64,000 nucleotides of DNA from Streptomyces sp. NBC_01429. Its GTDB lineage: Bacteria > Actinomycetota > Actinomycetes > Streptomycetales > Streptomycetaceae. The stretch covers positions 4,434,501-4,498,500 of the forward strand of contig NZ_CP109599.1 of assembly GCF_036231945.1 (NCBI RefSeq), written 5' to 3'. Of this stretch, positions 59,256 through 64,000 are shown one piece after another. Under the pieces are notes generated by a model. That model was not told the DNA's origin. It made no database searches and saw only the letters and a list, made by a program, of their open reading frames with translations. The stretch's first letter is position 1, and each line of letters starts with the position of its first letter. The position numbers and the translations under genes are program-made.

Positions 59256-62200
59256 ATGACGCGAGCCGAGCAGCCAACGGTCGTGAGCCCCACCTCCGAC
59301 TCCGACGCACTTGCCGCAGACTCACGAGAGCGCGCCGTACGATCTTTGTTGCGCCTTCCTCCGCTGCGGCGGTTGTGGGGCGCCCAGTTCGCCGGCGGGA
59401 CCGGCGACGTACTCGCCGTACTCGTGCTTCTGCTGCTGTCGTTGCAGGCGGCGATCGCCGAGGGCTCGTTCGGTGCTGGATACCGGGGCGCGGCGTTCGC
59501 CGTCGCCGCCGTGTTCGGCGCCCGAATCCTCGCGACGCTGCTGTTCGGAGCGGTGCTCCTCGGTCCGCTGTCGGCGCTGACCGCGCCCGGCACCGGTACC
59601 CGGCCCGCCAAGCCGGTACGGCTGGTGAAGCCCGCGACCTCGGCGGAGAAGACGGCTCCGGGGACTTCCGGCGAGACGAACCTCTTCGGCGCATCGGTCG
59701 CTCCGGCGGCTTCGGCGGCTCCGGGTGCTCCGGCGGCTTCGGCGGCTTCGGGCAAGGCCGCGAAGCCGCAGCGGGACGGCGGGCCGCTGGACCGGCGCTG
59801 GACGATGATCGTCGCGGACGTACTCCGTCTCGGCCTGCTCATCGTCGCGCCGCTGTGGCTCGACTGGACCCCTGAGCGCGCCCTTCCGATCCTCCTCAGC
59901 ACCGTCTTCGTCCTCGGCGTCGCCGAGCGCTTCTGGACGGTCGCCAAGGAGAGCGCCGCGCCGGCCCTGCTGCCCGCGCCTCCACTGGAGGGCGCCGCGG
60001 TGCGCCCGCTGCCCGACCACCTCGACGCCCTGCGCAGGCTCTCCCAGCGCACGACGTTCCTCGCGGTGCCCGCCGCGGCGGCGGTCCTGCTCGTCGCCAC
60101 CCTGATCGGCAATCTGCTGGGCACGGGCATCGACTGGTTCTCGCTGCATCAGGCGGCCCTGGGCTCCTATGTCGCGGCGGGGCTGTTCGCCGCTTCCGTC
60201 TCCACGCTGTACTTCCTGGAGCTGCCCGACGGGCACACGCCCCGGCCGCGCTCCCCGCTCGAAGGGCTGCGGGGCCCCGGCGGCGCCGCGGCCGGGACCG
60301 CCGGGGACAAGGGCCGTACGGGCGCGGTGCCGCTGCTCGTGCTGGCCTGCGCCGCCATCGCGGCGGCCGTCGCGGCCGCCGTGGCCGTCTCCGTACTCCA
60401 GGCCAAGGACATCGGCGGCGGGCCCGTCGCCTTCGCGCTCCTCGTACTCGCGCTGACCGGCGGTGCGGGGCTGGGCATCCGCAACGCCGCCAAGGTGCTG
60501 CCCGCGCTCTCGCGGCGGCGGCTGTTCGCGCTGGCGATCGCGGTCACCGGTGTCGCGCTGCTGGCCATGGGGCTCGTACCCGACACGGCGACGGTGCTGC
60601 TCCTCGCGCTGCTCACCGGTTTCACCGCCGGTGTGGTGGCGAACACCGGCCACGCTCTCATCGACGTGGAGACCGAGGACTCCCGTCGTCCGCGCGTCAC
60701 CGAACACCTGCACGCCGTGGTCAGGGCCTTCGTCGCACTCGGCGTGGTCATCGCCCCTCTCGTCGCCGCGGCCATCGGCCCGCACCGCCTCGCGAGCGGC
60801 ACCTTCGTCTTCGCCCACGACGGCGCCGCCTTCACCCTGATGCTGGTCGGCGCGCTGCTGCTGCCGCTTGCTGCGGTGGTCCTCGCCAAGACGGACGACC
60901 GGTCCGGAGTGCCGCTGCGCCGTGACCTGAGCGACGCGCTGCGCGGCGGCGCCGACCCGGCGCAGGTCCCGGCCGGGACCGGCTTCTTCCTCGTGCTGGA
61001 AGGCGGCGACGGCGCCGGCAAGACCACCCAGGTCGAGGCGCTCGCGGCGTGGATCCGGGCCAAGGGCCACGAAGTGGTGGTCACGCGCGAGCCGGGTGCC
61101 ACCCCGGTCGGCAAGCGGCTCCGCTCGATCCTGCTGGACGTGTCGAGCGCGGGTCTGTCGAACCGCGCCGAGGCGCTGCTGTACGCGGCCGACCGCGCCG
61201 AACACGTCGACTCCGTCGTGCGCCCCGCCCTGGAGCGCGGTGCGATCGTCATCTCGGACCGCTACATCGACTCGTCCGTGGCCTATCAGGGCGCGGGCCG
61301 CGATCTCTCGCCGACCGAGATCGCCCGTATCTCGCGCTGGGCGACGGACGGACTCGTACCGAATCTGACCGTGCTGCTCGACGTCTCCCCGGAGGCGGCG
61401 CGCGAGCGCTTCACGGAAGCGCCCGACCGGCTGGAGTCCGAGCCCACCGAGTTCCATCAGCGGGTGCGCACCGGCTTCCTCACTCTGGCCGCCGCCGATC
61501 CGGCGCGCTATCTCGTCGTGGACGCCGGCCAGCTGCCGGAGGAGATCACCACGGTCGTGCGGCACCGGCTCGACCAGTTGCTGCCGCTCTCCGAGGCCGA
61601 GGTGGAGGCCCGGGAGGAGGCGCGCCGGGCCGCCATCGAGGAGGCCAGGCGCAAGGCCGAGGAAGAGGCGGCGCGCAAGGCGGAGGAGGAGCGGCTGGCG
61701 CGCGAGCGCGAGGCGCAGCTCGCCAAGCTCCGTGCCGAGGAGGAGGAGCGCAAGCGCCGGGAGCTGGAGGAGGCCCGGCAGCGCGAGGCCGAGCGGCAGG
61801 CGGAGGAGGCCAGGCAGCGCGCCGAGGAGGAGCACAGGAAGGCCGAGGAGGAGCGCAAGCGCCGCGAGGCCGAGGAGCGGGCGTACGAGGCCGAGCAGGA
61901 ACGGCTGCGGAAGCAGGCCAAGGAAGAGGCCAGGCTCCGCGTGGAGGCCGAGGAACGGCGCCGCGAGAAGCAGCGCAAGGCCGAGGAGGCCCTGCTCAGG
62001 GCGGAGGAGGCGCGCCGGGTCGCTGAGGAGTCGGCGGCCGCCGCCGCTGCCGCCGCGGCGGCAGCGGAGTCCCCGGAGCACCCGGAGCCGCCGGCCCACT
62101 CGCCGAACGAGCTGACCGTGCCCACGCCGGTCGTCCGGAAGCGGACGGTCGCTCCCGATGATGTGACGCAGGAGGTTCCGGCGGTACGTCCGGAGAACCT

Positions 62201-62723
62201 GCGCCCGAAGGCCGAGCCCCGGCCGGGTGCGGGTCCGTCCGATGCCGCCGAGACGGCGGTGTTCCCGCCGGTACGGGACGACAGGCCGCGGGTCGACGAG
62301 TCGCGGGACGACAAGCCGCAGGACGGGAAGCCGCGGGACGGGAACCGTTCGGGCGGCCGGGACGCGAAGGGCGCACGGGACGGCCGGGACGCACGGGACG
62401 CGCGTGGCTCGCGGGATGCCCGCGCGGCCGACGAGACCGCCGTGCTCCCGCCCGTACGGAACTCCGATCCGGCGGACCGGGTGCCGCGCGGCTTCTTCCG
62501 GGACGACGCCCGGCCGGCGCCCGCCGAAGGCGGCAACGAGCGGACCCGGGAGCTGCCGCAGATCGACCCGGAGGCCAGTCCTGGGCGGCAGCCGGAGCGC
62601 CCGCGTCGGCGTTCCGACTGGGCGGAGGAGACTCCGCTGGACGATCTCCCGACCCTGGCGGACGAACTGCTCGGCTCGCATGACGAGAACGACGACGAGG
62701 GCAAGGGCGGGCGCCGCCGGTAG
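59256..62723 (+). CDS. tmk: Membrane-thymidylate kinase-coiled coil fusion
   Basis: A protein of 1155 residues in three parts. Residues 25-560 resemble an MFS-like transporter with about 10-12 helices. Residues 577-785 are thymidylate kinase: P-loop EGGDGAGKTT, the substrate loop TREPGATP and ISDRYIDSS. Residues 785-950 are an uninterrupted Glu/Arg/Ala coiled coil, and the end is charged and disordered. The kinase makes dTDP from dTMP for DNA synthesis; fusing it to membrane helices is typical of Streptomyces. The role of the coiled coil is unknown. It sits upstream of holB, as in many bacteria. Confidence 0.93.
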   Translation: MTRAEQPTVVSPTSDSDALAADSRERAVRSLLRLPPLRRLWGAQFAGGTGDVLAVLVLLLLSLQAAIAEGSFGAGYRGAAFAVAAVFGARILATLLFGAVLLGPLSALTAPGTGTRPAKPVRLVKPATSAEKTAPGTSGETNLFGASVAPAASAAPGAPAASAASGKAAKPQRDGGPLDRRWTMIVADVLRLGLLIVAPLWLDWTPERALPILLSTVFVLGVAERFWTVAKESAAPALLPAPPLEGAAVRPLPDHLDALRRLSQRTTFLAVPAAAAVLLVATLIGNLLGTGIDWFSLHQAALGSYVAAGLFAASVSTLYFLELPDGHTPRPRSPLEGLRGPGGAAAGTAGDKGRTGAVPLLVLACAAIAAAVAAAVAVSVLQAKDIGGGPVAFALLVLALTGGAGLGIRNAAKVLPALSRRRLFALAIAVTGVALLAMGLVPDTATVLLLALLTGFTAGVVANTGHALIDVETEDSRRPRVTEHLHAVVRAFVALGVVIAPLVAAAIGPHRLASGTFVFAHDGAAFTLMLVGALLLPLAAVVLAKTDDRSGVPLRRDLSDALRGGADPAQVPAGTGFFLVLEGGDGAGKTTQVEALAAWIRAKGHEVVVTREPGATPVGKRLRSILLDVSSAGLSNRAEALLYAADRAEHVDSVVRPALERGAIVISDRYIDSSVAYQGAGRDLSPTEIARISRWATDGLVPNLTVLLDVSPEAARERFTEAPDRLESEPTEFHQRVRTGFLTLAAADPARYLVVDAGQLPEEITTVVRHRLDQLLPLSEAEVEAREEARRAAIEEARRKAEEEAARKAEEERLAREREAQLAKLRAEEEERKRRELEEARQREAERQAEEARQRAEEEHRKAEEERKRREAEERAYEAEQERLRKQAKEEARLRVEAEERRREKQRKAEEALLRAEEARRVAEESAAAAAAAAAAAESPEHPEPPAHSPNELTVPTPVVRKRTVAPDDVTQEVPAVRPENLRPKAEPRPGAGPSDAAETAVFPPVRDDRPRVDESRDDKPQDGKPRDGNRSGGRDAKGARDGRDARDARGSRDARAADETAVLPPVRNSDPADRVPRGFFRDDARPAPAEGGNERTRELPQIDPEASPGRQPERPRRRSDWAEETPLDDLPTLADELLGSHDENDDEGKGGRRR

Positions 62724-62732
62724 CGGCGGTCT

Positions 62733-62810
62733 GTTCGACCCCACATCTGTGGTCGAACAAGTGTGGCGTGTTGACGCCAGTGGGGCCGGGATGTCAGACC
62801 CCGGCCCCAC
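62733..62810 (+). terminator. Tandem hairpins after tmk
   Basis: GTTCGA/TCGAAC with inner CCACA/TGTGG forms one hairpin at 62733-62757. GTGGGGCCGGG (62780-62790) and CCCGGCCCCAC (62800-62810) form a second, perfect 11-bp hairpin. Either can end the tmk transcript. Confidence 0.75.
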
Positions 62811-62843
62811 AATGGATTCCGAGCGACGCAAGCTCGGGACGGT

Positions 62844-62937
62844 ACGGCCGGACACGACGCGACGCGGCCGGACGCGACAAGACAGACAAGACGCAACACG
62901 ACACGACGCAAACACGACACGACAGGCACGGGGCGGG
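62844..62937 (+). repeat. 94-nt T-free ACGAC-type tract before holB
   Basis: No T occurs on the plus strand from 62844 to 62937. Most of the tract is made of units such as GACGCG, GACAAGACA and ACACGACACGAC. The resulting RNA would have no U, so it would have few base-pairing options. It ends nine bases before the holB start codon. Confidence 0.8.
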
Positions 62938-62946
62938 TGACGGCGC

Positions 62947-64000
62947 ATGACCGTATGGGACGAGCTGGTCGGGCAGGACCGCGTGCACGTCGCGCTCGCC
63001 GCGGCGGCCCGCGACGCCGACGCGCTCGTGACCGCCGACGCCACGGGGACCGCACCGCCCGAGGCGAACAAGATGACGCACGCCTGGCTGTTCACCGGAC
63101 CGCCTGGGTCGGGCCGTTCCACCGCGGCCCGCGCCTTCGCCGCGGCCCTTCAGTGCACCAGCCCGGACCGGGCGCTGGGCGGCGAGCCGGGATGCGGGTT
63201 CTGCGACGGCTGCCACACGAGTCTGATCGGCACGCACGCGGACGTCGAGGTGATCCGCACCGACCTGCTCTCCATCGGGGTCAAGGAGACCCGTGAGCTG
63301 GTCCGCCGCGCTCAGCTCTCCCCGGCCGTCGGCCGCTGGCAGGTCATCGTCCTGGAGGACGCCGACCGCCTCACCGAGGGCGCGGGCAACGTCCTGCTGA
63401 AGGCGGTGGAGGAGCCCGCTCCCCGTACGGTCTGGCTGCTCTGCGCGCCCTCTCTCGAGGACGTCCTGCCCACGATCCGCTCCCGCTGCCGTCACCTCGT
63501 CCTGCGCACCCCGCCCGTCGCGGCCGTCGCCGATGTCCTGATCCGACGCGACGGCATCGAGCCCGCCGCCGCCCAGGCCGCCGCCCAGGCCACCCAGGGG
63601 CACATCGGCCGGGCCCGCCGCCTCGCCACCGACGACCGGGCCAGGGCCCGGCGCGCCACGGTGCTCAAGATGCCGCTGCGCGTGGCCGACATCGGGGGCT
63701 GCCTCAAGGCGGCGCAGGAGCTGATCGACGCGGCCACGGAGGACGCCAAGCAGGTCGCCGAGGACGTCGACGTCAAGGAGACGGAGGACATGAAGGCCGC
63801 TCTCGGAGCCTCGGCGGGCGGCCGGATGCCCCGGGGCACGGCGGGGGTGATGAAGGAGCTGGCCGACCGCCAGAAGCGGCGCTCCACCCGTACGCAGCGC
63901 GACAGCCTCGATCTCGCCCTCACCGACCTGACCGGCTTCTACCGGGATGTGCTCGCCCTCCAGCTCGGCTCCCGGGTAGCGCTCGCCAACGGCGATGTAC
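62947..64000 (+). CDS. holB: DNA polymerase III delta' subunit (partial)
   Basis: The first 351 residues are in the window; the gene continues past the right edge. It has the AAA+ fold of clamp-loader subunits. The P-loop is GPPGSGRST, with Arg in place of Lys as is usual in delta' subunits that do not bind ATP productively. A zinc module of four cysteines is spread over CTSPDRALGGEPGCGFCDGC, and VIVLEDADRLT and IRSRCRHLVLRT follow. ATG 62947 is the first codon of the conserved MTVWDELVGQ start; GGGCGGG precedes it. It acts in clamp loading at the replication fork. Confidence 0.94.
   Translation, partial: MTVWDELVGQDRVHVALAAAARDADALVTADATGTAPPEANKMTHAWLFTGPPGSGRSTAARAFAAALQCTSPDRALGGEPGCGFCDGCHTSLIGTHADVEVIRTDLLSIGVKETRELVRRAQLSPAVGRWQVIVLEDADRLTEGAGNVLLKAVEEPAPRTVWLLCAPSLEDVLPTIRSRCRHLVLRTPPVAAVADVLIRRDGIEPAAAQAAAQATQGHIGRARRLATDDRARARRATVLKMPLRVADIGGCLKAAQELIDAATEDAKQVAEDVDVKETEDMKAALGASAGGRMPRGTAGVMKELADRQKRRSTRTQRDSLDLALTDLTGFYRDVLALQLGSRVALANGDV

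Noticed and set aside
55988..60130. 1380-residue minus-strand open frame
   Set aside because: It is an antisense shadow of topA and the start of tmk, kept open by high third-position GC; its composition (Leu/Arg/Gly/Val) is typical of such shadows.
59322..63122. 1266-residue minus-strand open frame
   Set aside because: It is antisense to tmk and the holB start, both of which have clear kinase and clamp-loader motifs on the plus strand.

Overview
The window is high-GC actinobacterial chromosome and almost certainly comes from a Streptomyces. It carries wblA, crp, bldG, ssd plus tad genes, hppA, topA with a TTG start, and tmk, in an order that matches from memory the SCO3541-SCO3580 core region of S. 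coelicolor. GTG starts, ATGA/GTGA overlaps and GC-rich hairpin terminators are used throughout. All family assignments are read from motifs; no database search was possible.

Positions 1 to about 12,550 are the right-hand part of an integrative mobile element sitting against the 3' end of a tRNA-Pro(CGG) gene (12506-12579, minus). From left to right it holds: a translationally coupled cargo trio (HTH-TPR regulator, YdcF/DUF218 protein, WbqC-like protein); a minus-strand mobilisation block (relaxase, MobC, DUF2637 membrane protein, DUF3631 ATPase); a divergent control and integration block (XRE repressor with paired operators, excisionase-like HTH protein, tyrosine integrase with an embedded LacI-type HTH); and two convergent genes of unknown function between the integrase and the attachment site. 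The left end lies outside the window. No FtsK/TraB-type transfer protein is visible in this part.

Positions 12,580-31,500 are core chromosome: metallophosphoesterase, YqeY protein, bifunctional penicillin-binding protein, WblA, two ArsA-like ATPases, DUF4177 and RidA proteins, Nudix plus metallo-beta-lactamase proteins, Crp with a probable autoregulatory site, endonuclease III, a second Nudix protein, a MarP-like membrane serine protease, a 59-residue basic protein, and a minus-strand cluster of alpha/beta hydrolase, holin-like protein and NhaA.

Positions 31,500-41,200 hold acetyl-CoA synthetase with a DasR-like site upstream, a SulP transporter fused to beta-carbonic anhydrase, a lipoprotein with deacetylase-like features, a CooC/MinD-like ATPase divergent from a degenerate Fic-like protein, and a membrane-tailed HAD phosphatase.

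Positions 41,650-50,160 hold the ssd-tad operon (TadZ, TadA, TadB and TadC homologues, a Flp-like pilin and two TadE/G-like proteins), preceded by a consensus DnaA box, a cruciform and direct repeats. The last tad gene overlaps a convergent DEAD/DUF1998 helicase, which is divergent from bldG and its partner anti-sigma factor gene. Positions 50,480-64,000 hold the H+-pyrophosphatase, a small lipoprotein, a methyltransferase, a two-helix membrane protein, topoisomerase I, a membrane-thymidylate kinase-coiled coil fusion, and the start of the DNA polymerase III delta' gene, which runs off the window. A 94-nt tract with no T precedes that last gene.
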